From positions 434,001 to 498,000 of the forward strand of contig CAJNDT010003513.1 of assembly GCA_905221615.1 (NCBI GenBank): a stretch of 64,000 nt of DNA. Reading direction: 5' to 3'. Below, one piece after another: positions 11,404 to 22,188 of this stretch. The notes under the pieces are model-generated. The model searched no databases. It worked only from the letters and a program-made list of their open reading frames with translations, and had not been told where the DNA came from. The position numbers were made by a program, and so were the translations under genes. Position 1 is the first letter of the stretch; the number at the start of each line of letters is the position of its first letter. The stretch is from Symbiodinium sp. CCMP2592. Its lineage: Eukaryota > Sar > Dinophyceae > Suessiales > Symbiodiniaceae.

Positions 11404-11522
11404 TTTGGAGATGACGCCCTTATTACAAGATCCGTTACATCAGCTTCGTTTAAGCCTGATAGAACAACTCTAAGATTCCCTATGACTCTCTCCTAAACCG
11501 CAGACCCTGAAGCTCTAAACTC

Positions 11523-11651
11523 CAAGGGTAAAAGGGGGGACCCTTAATAAGGACCCCTAGAGATATACCCTTAATATAGCTGTTATATACCCATTATATA
11601 GCCCATTATAGGGTAGGGGTCCCCAGTAAGGGACCCTCCTTTTCCCATTTG
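11523..11651. mobile_element. foldback element, family I (I1), hAT-like
   Basis: CAAGGGTAAAAGGGGGGACC ... GGGACCCTCCTTTTCCCATT. Flanking octamers CTAAACTC and ATAAATCC match at 5 of 8 positions, a decayed target duplication. I2 and I3 keep 7 of 8. Confidence 0.8.
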
Positions 11652-11796
11652 ATAAATCCCACACCCGAATCTCCAAACCATAAACCCCTCATCCCCCAAA
11701 CTCCCAAAGTCTAAACCCCTACATATCCTTAAGCCGCAAAGCTTAAACCTGAAGCGTCCTAAACCTCAACAAACTCGTTTTGGATCTTTGTCCAGG

Positions 11797-11945
11797 GTTT
11801 AGGGGGTTTAGGGAGTTTGGGTTTAGGCTTGTAAAGTTTAGGACTTAGGAGGGTGATCTTTGTCCGGGGTTTAGGGCATGTAGGGAGCCTGGGTTTAGGC
11901 TTGTAAAGTTTAGGATTTAGGAGGGCGAGTTTAGGTTTTAGAATT
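11797..11945 (-). repeat. tandem duplication of a telomere-derived unit (about 77 bp)
   Basis: GATCTTTGTCCAGGGTTTAG...GGCTTGTAAAGTTTAGGACT appears twice with small changes (second copy from 11856). Confidence 0.85.
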
Positions 11946-13096
11946 TAAGCTTAAGAGTACAGGCTTTAGGGCTCTGTCAGATACACTTGTCGGGGTTGCC
12001 CGAGAATCCGAGAACCGCCACACGAAAATCATTTGCAAGCCCAGAACAAGAATCTGCCAGTCACACACTGCCCAAACGACACACCTACGACACTACTATT
12101 GCTGTCCTCGCCGCCGGTCAGTACCTGATTAACTTTAGTCGTCTGCAGTCGCCCCACATCCGCTTTTTGCTTGGAGAACTTGCTGTGGATTGCGAAAGAA
12201 GCTCTGCTTTGATTTGTCGGCCGCAGAGCATCAAAGATGTATCACAGAACAGACTAGGCGTTGTACTGTAAATGTGGAAATCAAGAAGCGACTATGCAAA
12301 CCCACAGTAGGGAAGGTACTGAACCTTTGTTCGGGCGGTGCGGTATGGCTAGAGCCCGAATTGCTTAGTGACTTAGTGACTGATTAGTGGGATGCTGCTA
12401 GCAGGGTACTTCTTCAATAACAACAGATCCCCAGGTGGTACACGTAAATCCACCAAACCCTAATCCCTGCAGTCAACCCCCTGTGCCATGATAGGGCAGC
12501 AAATACGTATACGAAGTATTGACAGGCTTCGTGATAGGTCCTTGGGCATAGGTGATCCTTGCATGGTATAGAACCACGGTAATTCTCCACAGCCGGGTGA
12601 AACACGCGGTCATAGCACCGACCAGCGCTGCCTGGAGACACTCCGAGGTTGCAAGCGGCAGGACCCAGGTTGGGACTACGAGGCGGAGGCTAGGACCCTA
12701 AACTGTTTTAAACTCTTAAAGAACCTAGAACCCTAAACCCTAAACTCTATTAAGCAACCTAAACCCTAAACCCTGAAAGGAAGAGGAGGAGGAGGAGGGT
12801 CAGTGACGGTCAGCAAAAGTTAATATCGTATCGTCATATCATATCATATCATATCATCACATCGCCTTCACCATCATCAGCATCCGCACCTGCTGGAACA
12901 GCAAACATCGACAACAACATCGGGATTTACATCGTCAGCAGCATCGTAGATGGCAACTTCATAACCCAGAAAGTAATTCAGCACCGTTCCCGGCATCGAC
13001 ATCGTCGTCATGATCACGATCGTCGTCATGTTAATGGCTATCTTCATACTACGTATTTAGCATCATTGGCACCTGATTTAACATCAACACCAACAT
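11946..13096. other. spacer; small (CATAT)n run
   Basis: Short overlapping frames at 11987-12641, none recognised. CCCTAAA units near 12730-12775, a GGAGGA run near 12783-12800 and a CATAT pentamer run at about 12834-12860. Confidence 0.4.

Positions 13097-13152
<56 letters not shown>
13097..13152. repeat. (CAG)n microsatellite
   Basis: About 18 uninterrupted CAG/AGC triplets. Confidence 0.97.
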
Positions 13153-13153
<1 letters not shown>

Positions 13154-13571
13154 TATCATGGCCGTAGTCGTGATCATATGACTCTGCTTTCGTATAAAAC
13201 TCTACTTCTGCTGACCATGACGAAGGGAACCAAGCACAGTGGAAAGGTGAGGATGACCATGTCGACCACGTACCCTAAGCCCTAAACCCCAAACCCATGT
13301 GTTCGTCCCGAGGAGTTGCTCTGGGCACATATGAAGACACCAACGCTTGCGAACGCACTGTGCAAACCTACAGAGCACTCGTCAGCGAATAAGCCGAAGA
13401 ACCATGGTGATTACAGTTTCGCATTGTTTTGGTGTGTTGTTGTATGTACACACTCTTCCTGGCACTTTGCACGGATTTACATAGGGGTCTTAATGTAATG
13501 ATCATGATGTTGCAATAAGGCGCCAAAAAGAATGGCATGACTAACAAGGCTTCTACGGCCGGGCACACGGG
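13153..13571. other. unique spacer
   Basis: No repeat except three telomere-like units near 13270-13300. No recognisable gene. Confidence 0.4.
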
Positions 13572-13701
13572 GACGATCAACGACTTAGTATGTAAGGATA
13601 GAAGTACCTTGATTGGAGTAGAAGAACTTAGAACCACTTATAACGGTACGCATACTTACCAATAAAGTAATAACTAAGTTGCCAAGTCCCTGATCCTTTG
13701 A
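13572..13701. mobile_element. degenerate foldback element, family J (J2)
   Basis: GACTTAGTATGTAAGGATAG ... CAAGTCCCTGATCCTTTG corresponds to the J1 layout with many substitutions. Confidence 0.55.
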
Positions 13702-14345
13702 ACTAAGCAGAGTTTGTAGGATCGATTGGGCACGTCACGTCTGATGTGCCAGATGCCAGGGCTGTAGAGGCCTTGATAACATGAATGGTGTTTTCGGGTG
13801 TGTTCACGCATGGTTATATGTAATTATAGGTAATATATATATATATACATACATACATATGTATGTGTATATATATATATATATACGTACAAATACACAG
13901 GACGTGTAATAGGATATCATCTTTGCTGAATATAACCTGGACCTTAAACTAAATGCGCTAAACCCGAAACCCTACCCTAAATCCTACAAACCCTGAGCCG
14001 TCTCTATTAGCTTTGAAGCATTGAGGCTTCTGTTGGATGATGGGTTTTTGTTGAGGGAACTTGGGGCACAGGGCGCTCGACGGCTAGCGGCTTGCGGGTT
14101 CGGGGATCATCGGGCGATGGGGATACTAAAGTTAGGGTTTGGGGGGGTAGATGCTGCAAGCATCAGTATAATTTCTACATTCGTGTCACACGATATGGAG
14201 CCGGAATTCGCGGGAATAAGACAGTTTCTACATTCGGGTCGCGAGGCCCTAAACCCTAAACCTCGATCTTGCAGACAAGATGCAGGATGCTAAGGCTGCG
14301 GAATCATGTGCAGGAGCGGATCATCCTCAAGCTCCCAGGGTTCTA
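13702..14345. other. spacer with (AT)n and telomere-like units
   Basis: TA/TACA run at about 13830-13885; CCCTAAA-like units at 13960-13990 and 14246-14263. The 90-codon plus-strand frame at 14021-14293 is unrecognised. Confidence 0.4.
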
Positions 14346-14510
14346 AGGCTTAGGGTTTAGAGGTCGCGGGTTTAGGGTTTAGGGTTTCAGGTTTGGGGTT
14401 TAGGGTTTTAGGGGTTCAGAGTTTAGGGGTTTAGGGTGTAGGGATTAGAGGTTCAGGGTTTAGGGGTTTAGGCGTTTAGGGATTAGGTTTAGGGGTTTGG
14501 GGTTTAGACG
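14346..14510 (-). repeat. degenerate TTTAGGG array
   Basis: Mixed TTTAGGG, TTTAGGGG and TTCAGGG units. Confidence 0.9.
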
Positions 14511-14620
14511 CCCCCAACCTATACATAAGCCCTAAACTTTACACTCCTGAATGAACCCTTACCTTAGGTCCCCGGCCGGGAGGGTGGCTGCAGGGTTGGC
14601 TTGGCTCAATGCTGCCTTCC

Positions 14621-14730
14621 TCCGGGTTCTTGTTAAAGGATCAAACTTAAGTTACATAATCGGGAAACCACATTACTCACTATAGATCCTTATTATGGTA
14701 ACTAAAATAAATTCCGCAACAAGAGCCCAG
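14621..14730. mobile_element. foldback element, family K (K1)
   Basis: TCCGGGTTCTTGTTAAAGGA ... CAACAAGAGCCCAG; same layout as the better preserved K2 at 27262. Confidence 0.75.
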
Positions 14731-14886
14731 TCTTATGCAGCTGTGGGTCATGTGGTCTGTGGTGTGGCTTCATGTGCAGGGCTTAGGGGTCCAGAATTCT
14801 AAGGTTTAGTGATACCAAGATCCAAAAACCGGCCTGTTCCTGGGACTGCTGGCACTTTAAACTTGAATCGTAGCAGCGAAACCAAC

Positions 14887-14946
14887 CCCAAAGGCTCCAT
14901 GTACCTTTATAGTAGATACCTAAGCCTTAAAGGGGTCCCTATATCG
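14887..14946. mobile_element. truncated family F element
   Basis: Left half only (AAAGGCTCCATGTACCTTTA through GGGGTCCCTATAT); the right arm is missing. Confidence 0.8.
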
Positions 14947-15144
14947 GCTCAGCCCCTCACCGAACCCTGCAATTGTCGGTGCATTCGATGCTGGACAGAA
15001 ACCCACAGCTGTCACAAAGACTCCCCTCCCCCCTGCCACGAATCTTTTTTTGCGGGGTGGTATCTAAGAGCAACAGTAAAAACCGAAGGACTCGACGCAT
15101 GTACGGCTCACGCGAGGTCGGCACCCTTGACGCCTCTGGCACTT

Positions 15145-15293
15145 CCCAGAGACTCCAAGACCCCTTAATTAAGGAATATACGTCAAATCATATTAGGGAT
15201 CCTATTATAAGGTATATTCCTTAAATCATATTAGGGCTCCTATTATAATTTAAGGTACATTCCTTAATTAAGGGTTTTTTTTGGAGTCTCTGG
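15145..15293. mobile_element. foldback element, family H (H2) with internal duplication
   Basis: CCCAGAGACTCCAAGACCCC ... TTTTTTGGAGTCTCTGG. The inner segment AATCATATTAGGGATCCTAT is present twice, lengthening the loop. An 11-bp direct repeat CTCTGGCACTT (15134-15144 and 15288-15298) brackets it but overlaps the right arm, so it is not a clean target duplication. Confidence 0.85.
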
Positions 15294-15375
15294 CACTTAA
15301 GCCTGAAGCCGATTTCCTTCCAAGCTCGAAAGCCTGAGCAAGAAGCTCCAAAAACCCGAACCATGCATGGGACTA

Positions 15376-15510
15376 GCCAGAGGCCCCAAAGAAGGGCTTA
15401 GGGTTTAGGGTTTAGGGTTTTGTTTAGGGTTTAGGGTCCTTTTTGGGATTACCCTATAGGATTCTACATATATGAACCCCAACAAGGAAAAACTTTGGGG
15501 CCATTGGGTA
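15376..15510. mobile_element. family A element with a telomere-repeat insertion (A3)
   Basis: The left arm reads AGAGGCCCCAAAG, then 45 bp of TTTAGGG-type sequence at 15392-15436, then TCCTTTTTGGGATTACCC. In intact copies the two halves are joined by TAGT. The right arm (ACTTTGGGGCCATTGGGTA) is intact. Confidence 0.92.
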
Positions 15511-15859
15511 CTGACTACTGCATCCAAGAGGCCGTGTTGTTCATACCTCAGCACTATCCGCTCTCTGCTGACGCAGCGGCTTTTGGATTTGTGAATCGAA
15601 GCCTTCGGATTTCGTGTCAATGTTGAAAACCTCGTAAAGCAAATCTGCTGAGTTAAATTTCGCTGAACCTCAGTCCCGCCGAAATAGATCAACCCAGGAT
15701 TAAGGCCAGCCGTTAAACAGGAAAGCTAGGCATTTTGCCCAGGCCAGGTTGCCCGCACTCTCCAGGGTCCTGCTGTCTTCGAGCTCGCCGCCGAAGTACC
15801 TGACCGTTAGCATCCCATAGTGACACTGTAATCAAGGAAGCAGCTTCAGTAGGTAGGAG
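15511..15859. other. unique spacer
   Basis: No repeat or recognised gene. Confidence 0.4.
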
Positions 15860-15860
15860 T

Positions 15861-15898
<38 letters not shown>

Positions 15899-15990
15899 CC
15901 ACGACCACCACGACGACGACGACGACGACGACGACTACTACTACTACTACTACTACTAGTAGCTAGAACTAGTACTACTCATGCTGGTAT
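15860..15990. repeat. compound trinucleotide microsatellite
   Basis: AGC run (15860-15894), then GAC run (15909-15933), then CTA run (15934-15958), then degenerate TAGTACT sequence. Confidence 0.95.
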
Positions 15991-16060
15991 GCTAGTAGTA
16001 CTAGTACTTGCAGGACTAGTAATACTACTAGAAGCTAATACTTGTAGGAGGCGCCCCCCC

Positions 16061-16156
16061 TACCAACCACCGCTCCTAAACACTGTTCAAGGCATATGTC
16101 ATTCGTACTTCCGTAACGTCGTAGTCCAATACCAACCACCGCTGTTGAGCACTGTT
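16061..16156. repeat. 69-bp-spaced direct duplication
   Basis: TACCAACCACCGCTCCTAAA at 16061 and TACCAACCACCGCTGTTGAG at 16130, each followed by CACTGTT. A third echo (GTGGTCCAATGC) occurs near 16240. Confidence 0.75.
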
Positions 16157-16662
16157 GCTGCTTGCAGGGTGTGTGTGGACGATGACGCACTTCTTAAGAG
16201 CACATACGTTTTACTCAGAATTCACAGTACTTTCGTGTCGTGGTCCAATGCAAACGATGATGATGATGATGGGTTTAAGCACCAGGTGGTTGGTAGGGGG
16301 AGGGTGGCTAGCAGCACTAGTGATAGTAATAGTCGATAGGAGCACCTGTGCTGCCAAGATGCATGATTCGCTGAGAGTCGACCGCGTAGCCCTTCTCCTT
16401 TCTTACGAAATTTCGTGGTCGCGCTTTACTCTACCCCAAGTCATCTCCATGACACAATGCACACCCGAATTTCTGGGCCTAAACCTTGAAACCTAAAGCA
16501 AAAACTGAGACACGATACAGAAACAACCCTCCACCTGAAATCCCAAACTCCAACCCCACAGCTCTCCCGGGCATCCCGTTTTTAGAAGATCTCACACTTG
16601 AAGGGAAGCTCCCATGCAAACAGAACCTCCCTAGCGCCAGTTAAACCCTAAAGGGCTCCATA
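16157..16662. other. unique spacer
   Basis: Reading frames at 15989-16339 and 16155-16496 overlap the tandem repeat and a GATGAT run; neither is recognised as a gene. Confidence 0.4.
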
Positions 16663-16770
16663 TGGGTGGTTGTCAATAAATGATGGTCCCTCTTTGGGTC
16701 CCTAATATAGTACGGCACATACTATATTTAGGGTACCCAAAAAGGGACCATCATTTTGACAACCACCCAT
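16663..16770. mobile_element. foldback element, family C (C1)
   Basis: TGGGTGGTTGTCAATAAATG ... CATTTTGACAACCACCCA flanked on both sides by TA (16661-16662 and 16771-16772). Confidence 0.92.
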
Positions 16771-17627
16771 ATGTGCCTCATGAAAAATCTACAAGACAGC
16801 CCGAAATCCGACCACCGTCGGGACGTTGGCCTTTATCCTCAGCATCGCCGCAATAAGGTGTGCCCGCAACGGGCCCAAGAAAACTTCAAACTTCTCTTCT
16901 TCGCCCAAACGTAAATAAAACTCCCCTACTTAACGGGCCATGGGACTTCGTAACTAGGCTTCTAAAGAAAGCAACTATAGCTCTAGGTACTTATAGCCGC
17001 AAACGAAGGGACTTAAACCACTACTTGCCACATCCCTGGGTCCTTGCCTTTGAGGTTGCAATGCCGGCTTTGGGGGGTGGGCTTTCCGATTTACGGATAT
17101 TCAGGTGTTGCGAAAGAGGGTGGGGCGCAGTCTTTGCATCTGTCATGGCCCGCGATGTTTTGTCCGAAGATGATGCACATGCTGTGGTTTTGTCTTGTAG
17201 GAGCACTAGTGCCGTTTGCAATCTCTCATATTCTGAATCCCTCAACCCCTCATCCCTGGTCCCCTAAACCTCCAAAGAAAGAACACCCAAAAAGGCTCCT
17301 TCGCAATCTTGTCCTTCAGCTCTTTGACCTTCATGTTGCCAGTGACCGCTATCCGGAAGAGATCCTTCAGGAGATTGCGGCTCAAGGATTGCAAGGATCA
17401 ACACTTTCGGGTTTCGGGGCTGGGGTTGGGGGTTTAAGGGTTCAGGGCTTTAGGGCCTTAGGGTTTCGGGTGTAAGGTTAAGGGTCGGTTTAGGGTTTTT
17501 AAACGCTAAACCGTGGCTTCTGGTCTTAGGGGTGTTTTCGGGTTGGGACTTAGGGTTGAGGGCTTCGTGGGCTTTCAGCTTGACCTGAACGCCACAAATT
17601 TGTCTTTCTAGCGCTCCTCATGAAGCT
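16771..17627. other. spacer containing a decayed J-like element
   Basis: CATGGGACTTCGTAACTAGG ... ACGAAGGGACTTAAACC at about 16936-17016 resembles a collapsed J element. Frames at 16860-17475 overlap on both strands and are unrecognised. Degenerate telomere-like units at 17400-17500. Confidence 0.4.
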
Positions 17628-17735
17628 GCCCCCACCCCCCTGTAATAGTGATTATATATGTAAGGATGATACTAATACTATATTAGGGCCCAGTTATATT
17701 CCTATTATACCACTATTACAGGGTGGGGGGGCCCC
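17628..17735. mobile_element. foldback element, family R (single copy)
   Basis: GCCCCCACCCCCCTGTAATA ... TATTACAGGGTGGGGGGGCC; AT-rich loop. Confidence 0.85.
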
Positions 17736-17811
17736 TTCTAAGATGTCCTGTAAAGAAACAAGGCTCTAGGGGGCCGGGGTCGGTCAATGCTTTAGGGTCA
17801 AGTGCTTACAA

Positions 17812-17920
17812 CCCAGACCTTCCAAGATCCCCTAATTAAGGAATATACCTTAAATCATATTAGGGATCCTATTATAATTTAAGGTATATTCCTTAATTAA
17901 GGGATTTTGGAAGGTCTGGG
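17812..17920. mobile_element. foldback element, family H (H3, ACCTTCC subfamily)
   Basis: CCCAGACCTTCCAAGATCCC ... GGGATTTTGGAAGGTCTGGG. The inner arms TTAATTAAGGAATATACCTT are shared with H2. Confidence 0.92.
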
Positions 17921-17943
17921 AAGTTTTAGGGTTTTGAGTTGAT

Positions 17944-18065
17944 CAAAGGGGAAAAGGAGGGACCCTTAATGGGGACCCCTACCCTATAATGGGCTATATA
18001 GTGGGTATATAATGGCTATATTATGGGTAAATACCTGGGGGTAGGGGTCCCTCCTTTTACCCTAA
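17944..18065. mobile_element. foldback element, family I (I2), hAT-like
   Basis: CAAAGGGGAAAAGGAGGGAC ... GGGTCCCTCCTTTTACCCTA. Bounded by GAGTTGAT (17936-17943) and GAGTTGAG (18066-18073), a 7-of-8 target duplication. Confidence 0.9.
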
Positions 18066-18092
18066 GAGTTGAGGTCTTCAAGAAGCAGGAGA

Positions 18093-18124
18093 GGGTTTAG
18101 GGTTTAGGGTTTAGGGTTTAGGGC
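18093..18124 (-). repeat. short TTTAGGG array
   Basis: Four and a half perfect units. Confidence 0.95.
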
Positions 18125-18670
18125 ATATTCAATAGAGACTGCTGTCACATACGGGCTGAAAGCGACTCAGAAATATTAGTAGTTAACAACAACTCATGCA
18201 CACACAGACAATAGCACTCTACCAAACCCTAGACATTGCCTTTGAACTCGGGACACCCTCAACAACTACTATAGTTCGTCCTTTTGCCTTCTTTAGATTC
18301 AGTCGTCAAGTTCTTAAGCTGCTCATTGATCCAAGTCCAAGAGACCCTCAGCACGCCCCCTCATCCCCCGCCGCTCGCCCACCCGTGCCCCTATTGCAAT
18401 ACAGCCTCTGCCCAACCCCCCTTCCCCTTCCGAACAGCTTGTCATGCACGAACAAATATACCACAAATTGCAAAAACCATACTATAATATGTACAAATTT
18501 GCTACGATATTCCATACATATTGCTGGGTGTTACAAGGACCCCAAAACACGGATGCAGATGACGCCGGAGTCTCCTTCGGGGCTGCTTCGTCCACGAGAC
18601 CCCAGTAGTAGTCGCCACCTGGCGCATCAGTTTTCGTGTTCGAGGAGGAGGCAGGGTTCAGGACTTAGAG
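18125..18670. other. unique spacer
   Basis: A 159-codon plus-strand frame (18196-18675) runs into telomeric repeats. It is rich in Pro/Ser/Thr and unrecognised. Confidence 0.35.
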
Positions 18671-18735
18671 TTTAGGGTTTAGGAACCCTAAACCCTAAAC
18701 CGCTAAACCGGGGGGGGGAGGGTTCAGGGTTTAGG
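18671..18735. repeat. head-to-head telomere-type repeats
   Basis: TTTAGGGTTTAGG (18671-18683) is followed after two bases by CCCTAAACCCTAAACC, then a G run and more TTTAGGG. Confidence 0.9.
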
Positions 18736-19371
18736 TGGATTTATGCTAGAACCTTACACCCCCAAAATGAACCGCAAATTACATAATCCGACATGCAACC
18801 TAGAGGCTATAGCATACCACCGTAACCTGGTAATTAGTAGACTATAGTACACGAGCAGACATACTAAAATGCACTAACATGTATACTGTGACAGGTGAAA
18901 ATATACTATAGTATACCATACATATTGCTGCGTGTTCATCCCAAGAGAGCAAATACCGCGCTGGCTGCCGGGGTTTTGTGTGTCGGGCTCCTGGGTCTTT
19001 CTTGGCCATCGGGATTAGCCCTGCTATAACTAGGACATTTATCATGGCTTTGAGTACTGTTACTAGTATTAAAACAATAGAATTCGTATAAATGTTGCTA
19101 CGATCACTCCTGCTCTTACTATTGAGAGTCTCGGTTCGGACCTTTCGGTCTTTTCATAAACGGTCGAGGGTCCTCCAAACTTCAGCCAGAAAGCTGAACT
19201 GCCGACCCTCGGGAGTACGTATGGGTTCCACCACCGCCCAATGCTACAGCAGAGCTACTTACTCTTCTACTGAGGTTTGGTTTAGAGCTGTTATCCCGTG
19301 CCCTTTAATGGCTTAGGGTCCAGCGTCTTCGGTTTGCGAATGCATTTCGCAAGTTTGGGAGTCTCTCCTCG
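18736..19371. other. unique spacer
   Basis: The phrase CATACATATTGCTG(G/C)GTGTT at about 18511 and 18916 is a loose direct repeat. No gene recognised. Confidence 0.4.
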
Positions 19372-19372
19372 C

Positions 19373-19401
<29 letters not shown>
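19372..19401. repeat. poly-C tract
   Basis: Run of about 30 C; exact length doubtful in any assembly. Confidence 0.95.
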
Positions 19402-19404
<3 letters not shown>

Positions 19405-19549
19405 CCTCACACCCCTCCCCTCCCATGGAGTCTGTTCGGGGCTTAGGATTGTGGGCTTCGGGTTGAAGTTTTGCGGACTAATTTGTGGAACTTAGGTCTC
19501 AGCCGAAAGCTCGACGCCCCTGCGCGTGTGTTAAGGTGTGAAAGCAACG

Positions 19550-19658
19550 CCAAAGGATCCAAAGTACCTATATCGAAGAATGTAGGGTTTCTATACTAGG
19601 TGCTATTTATATGATTTGGGGAAGTATCCCCCGTAACACTACCGAGGCGCCTTTGGGT
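19550..19658. mobile_element. foldback element, family G (G2)
   Basis: CCAAAGGATCCAAAGTACCT, TAGAATGTAGGGTTTCTATA, GGGGAAGTATCCCCCGTAAC, then GGCGCCTTTGGG. Confidence 0.8.
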
Positions 19659-19818
19659 ATGAGCCTTTCCAAACCGATCGAGGTGTAGCAAGAACAACGA
19701 AAGACACATAGCGCAGGGGCCCGAACACTGGATTAGGCTCGGGTCTTTGGGGATTGTAGAATGTAACATAGAAAAGTGGACTGCAAGGAAGAATACTACT
19801 ACGAAATATTCAGGAGCC

Positions 19819-19895
19819 TACCTGTAGTCTCCATTGTAGTTCCGAATATAATAAAGGTTAGCCAAAGAAAGGAACCAGAATGGAGACTAGAGGTG
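19819..19895. mobile_element. short foldback element, family B (B4)
   Basis: TACCTGTAGTCTCCATTGTA ... GAATGGAGACTAGAGGTG. The centre is shortened to about 25 bp. Confidence 0.8.
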
Positions 19896-21190
19896 TGCTA
19901 CTGCAAGACTGCGATGGAGGCAAACCCTGCCCCACAGCCCTATAATTTGGGCTTCGGGTTGTGGGGCGTTGGGTGTCGGGCTAACCACAAACCCCTATGA
20001 CCCTAAACACTGCCTAAGACCCCAATATATACAAGCTTTCAGATTTAATTCAAAACCTTGTACAGAAAAACTGGGCCCCCATCGAAGTCTTATAACAAGC
20101 TAGGACTCCAAAAACGGGTCCCTTTCAGAAATATCTGTATAAGGGTGTCGTACTTTGTTGGGGAACCTTTTGAGAAACCCTAGTTTACCGTACTTTTGTC
20201 GGGGACCTTTTAATGAATGGACCCTAGAGGCCCTAAATTAGAGAAGCGCCCCCTTTACCGGCCTTGAGCAGGCTTGTCGCCCTTGCGTGGCTCCAGCACC
20301 TCCAAGACAAGGCTTAAACTGTTTGCTTAGTAACTAAAACTTGTGGTGATTCTAGTGTTTCACAGGGTATTGCCAGGTGTTGATAATTGATGAAGTCTTC
20401 AAGCTTGATACCGAGAAGGTTTCATTAGGGTTGAGGGTTTGGGCTTGAGTAAGTGTCGGCCTTACGGCTTCATAGCAATCAATTCTGGACACGAGTGCAA
20501 AGAACCTCCGTGCTGATCTTCTTTTGGGTTTAGGGCTTGATTGCTTCAACCCACCAGAAACTAAGACCTTAAAGCCACAATTCACAAGAATAACCTGATC
20601 TGAAAGCTTAAATCCTAAACCCTACCTCTAGATTCCGTACACTTCAGAAAAGGACCTTGATCATGATGCCGGCGTTGGCAAAGACTGCCTGAGCGACACA
20701 CAGCTGAGGCGTCAGGGTAACTAGTGATTGGAGGGACTTGTCTGGCTCGAGGGTTTCGGGTTGGGTTTCGGGTTTGGCGGTTTATGAGTTTAGGGTGGAG
20801 GTGTTCGTGTGTTTAGGGGCCTACGGCCTAGGGTTCAGGGATTAAGGCCTATCAGGCTTCCATGAGCGGATGGTTCTATAAGCCCCAAATCGCTGTAATG
20901 CTTCTATAAAAGTGCTATAAGGGTTGCAGAAATGAAACGTTCCAGAAGGGTTTCGAAGGGCTCCATTGAAATGGGTCCAAGTGTTTTGAAGGCTCTAGTC
21001 TCCGAAGTTTTGTCTCACGAGATGCTTACCAGACGCGCAATAATTGTCAGGATGGATTTTTTACAGGGGATAGTCTAGCATAGCACTCTAAGAACGACTA
21101 TGAGGGGATACTGTTACAGATACTTCCCACCTCCATGTTACGAAGCGTTTTCAGAGGCTCTCCGAAGCTCTGCCCGGCCTGTGGAAAATG
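19896..21190. other. spacer with a 40-bp tandem duplication
   Basis: GTACTTTGTTGGGGAACCTT (20150) and GTACTTTTGTCGGGGACCTT (20190) are adjacent diverged copies. Telomere-like units near 20760-20850. A minus-strand frame of 77 codons (20352-20585) is unrecognised. Confidence 0.4.
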
Positions 21191-21393
21191 GAGGGTTTCC
21201 GAAAATAGGGGATCCTAACATAGCACCCTGAATACTAGGATCCTTAGTAGAAGGACTCCCAAAATAAGGTACCCCCCAATTTTCGGAAACCCCTAACCCT
21301 TGTCGAAACCTTTACAAGAACCACCCTTATAGTACCCTTCTAGTAGCCCTTTAAGGAACCTGAAGGAAACCCCCCAAATTTCGGAAACCCCCA
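21191..21393. mobile_element. foldback element, family D (D1) plus a second D right end
   Basis: GGGTTTCCGAAAATAGGGGA ... CCCCAATTTTCGGAAACCCC (21191-21293). A W-type stretch follows, then another CCCCAAATTTCGGAAACCCC ending at 21393. It looks like a tandem or composite insertion. Confidence 0.8.
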
Positions 21394-21460
21394 AATCTGT
21401 TGCGAGGGGAGCACCTCTTTTCGAGACAAAAGCCCGAAAGTAGCTTGGGCTTGGGGGTCG

Positions 21461-21541
21461 AATCTAGGGGTTTAGGGAGGTTTGGGGTTTACGGGTTTTA
21501 GGGTTTAGGGCTTCAGGGTTCAGGGGTTTAGGGTTTAGGGA
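21461..21541 (-). repeat. degenerate TTTAGGG array
   Basis: Mixed TTTAGGG, TTCAGGG and TTTACGGG units. Confidence 0.9.
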
Positions 21542-21559
21542 ACATAAACCCCAAGGTTC

Positions 21560-21985
21560 AGATCTAGGCCTGTCGCCAGCAACCGTCGCCCAAAAGGGGG
21601 TGCAATGCGCAAGCTTGCTTGGCTTGCTTTGAATTTGGTCGGCGCTGGGAGTTCATGGCATGCACTGACCCATAGACGCCAGATGCACCCAAAAAGCTGC
21701 TTGTCTCCAGGCCACTGTTCAAAAAGTCACCCACGGCGAGGTTGCCAGCAGCCGCAGGCTGGCGCGGCAGGCAATACATGTGAGCCAAACGTTGGACATC
21801 TTGTCTACGCAGCATTCCGAGACGACGGACTTTGGACGTAGGCGCGGGTTGATCACTGCCCGGGCGTTTGCGGAAGCTTGCTTGCAAGCGCTGGCGCACT
21901 CATGGCGAACAGCTGCTGTAAGTGCTGGGAGTGCCACAGCACAATCAGCACATCGCCAACCATCCCCATTGGGGTGAATCAAAAG
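21560..21985 (-). pseudogene. GC-rich coding-like island, possibly a retroelement remnant
   Basis: This block is clearly more GC-rich than its surroundings and has frames of 78-111 codons on both strands. On the minus strand, one frame (21719-21982) has a cysteine pair, WRCADC, followed by HEC. It ends near where another minus frame (21564-21899) stays open, as if one protein had been broken by a frameshift. The W-C-x2-C arrangement loosely recalls zinc-binding segments of dinoflagellate retroelement proteins. I cannot name a family with confidence. It could equally be a decayed host exon. Confidence 0.25.
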
Positions 21986-22101
21986 ACGTAAGGTACTGTG
22001 GACCCCACCTACATAGCCGCATGGAATTTCGGGGTTAGGGCTTCAAGGACATTGCGGATGAGCGCGGGGTTTCGGGTCTTGGTACTTGTCCCACGACCTC
22101 T

Positions 22102-22188
22102 AGTCTAATTATTGAAAGCCCCTATATTATAGTACCCTTATAGACCCTTATAGTAGCTCTTGTAGTCCCCGTTATAAGAACCCTACTC
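22102..22188. repeat. E right end joined to W segment
   Basis: GTCTAATTATTGAAAGCCCC (E tip) continues into ATTATAGTACCCTTATAGAC ... GTAGTCCCCGTTATAAGAAC, the same order as at 47390-47466. Confidence 0.65.

Noticed and set aside
15134..15298. 11-bp target duplication (CTCTGGCACTT) around H2
   Set aside because: Six of the bases belong to the right arm itself, so the match may be coincidental.
17021..17475. Three overlapping frames (72-143 codons)
   Set aside because: No recognisable protein, frames on both strands, and telomere-like repeat at the end of the longest.
18196..18675. 159-codon plus-strand frame
   Set aside because: Low-complexity composition, ends in telomeric repeats, no family seen.
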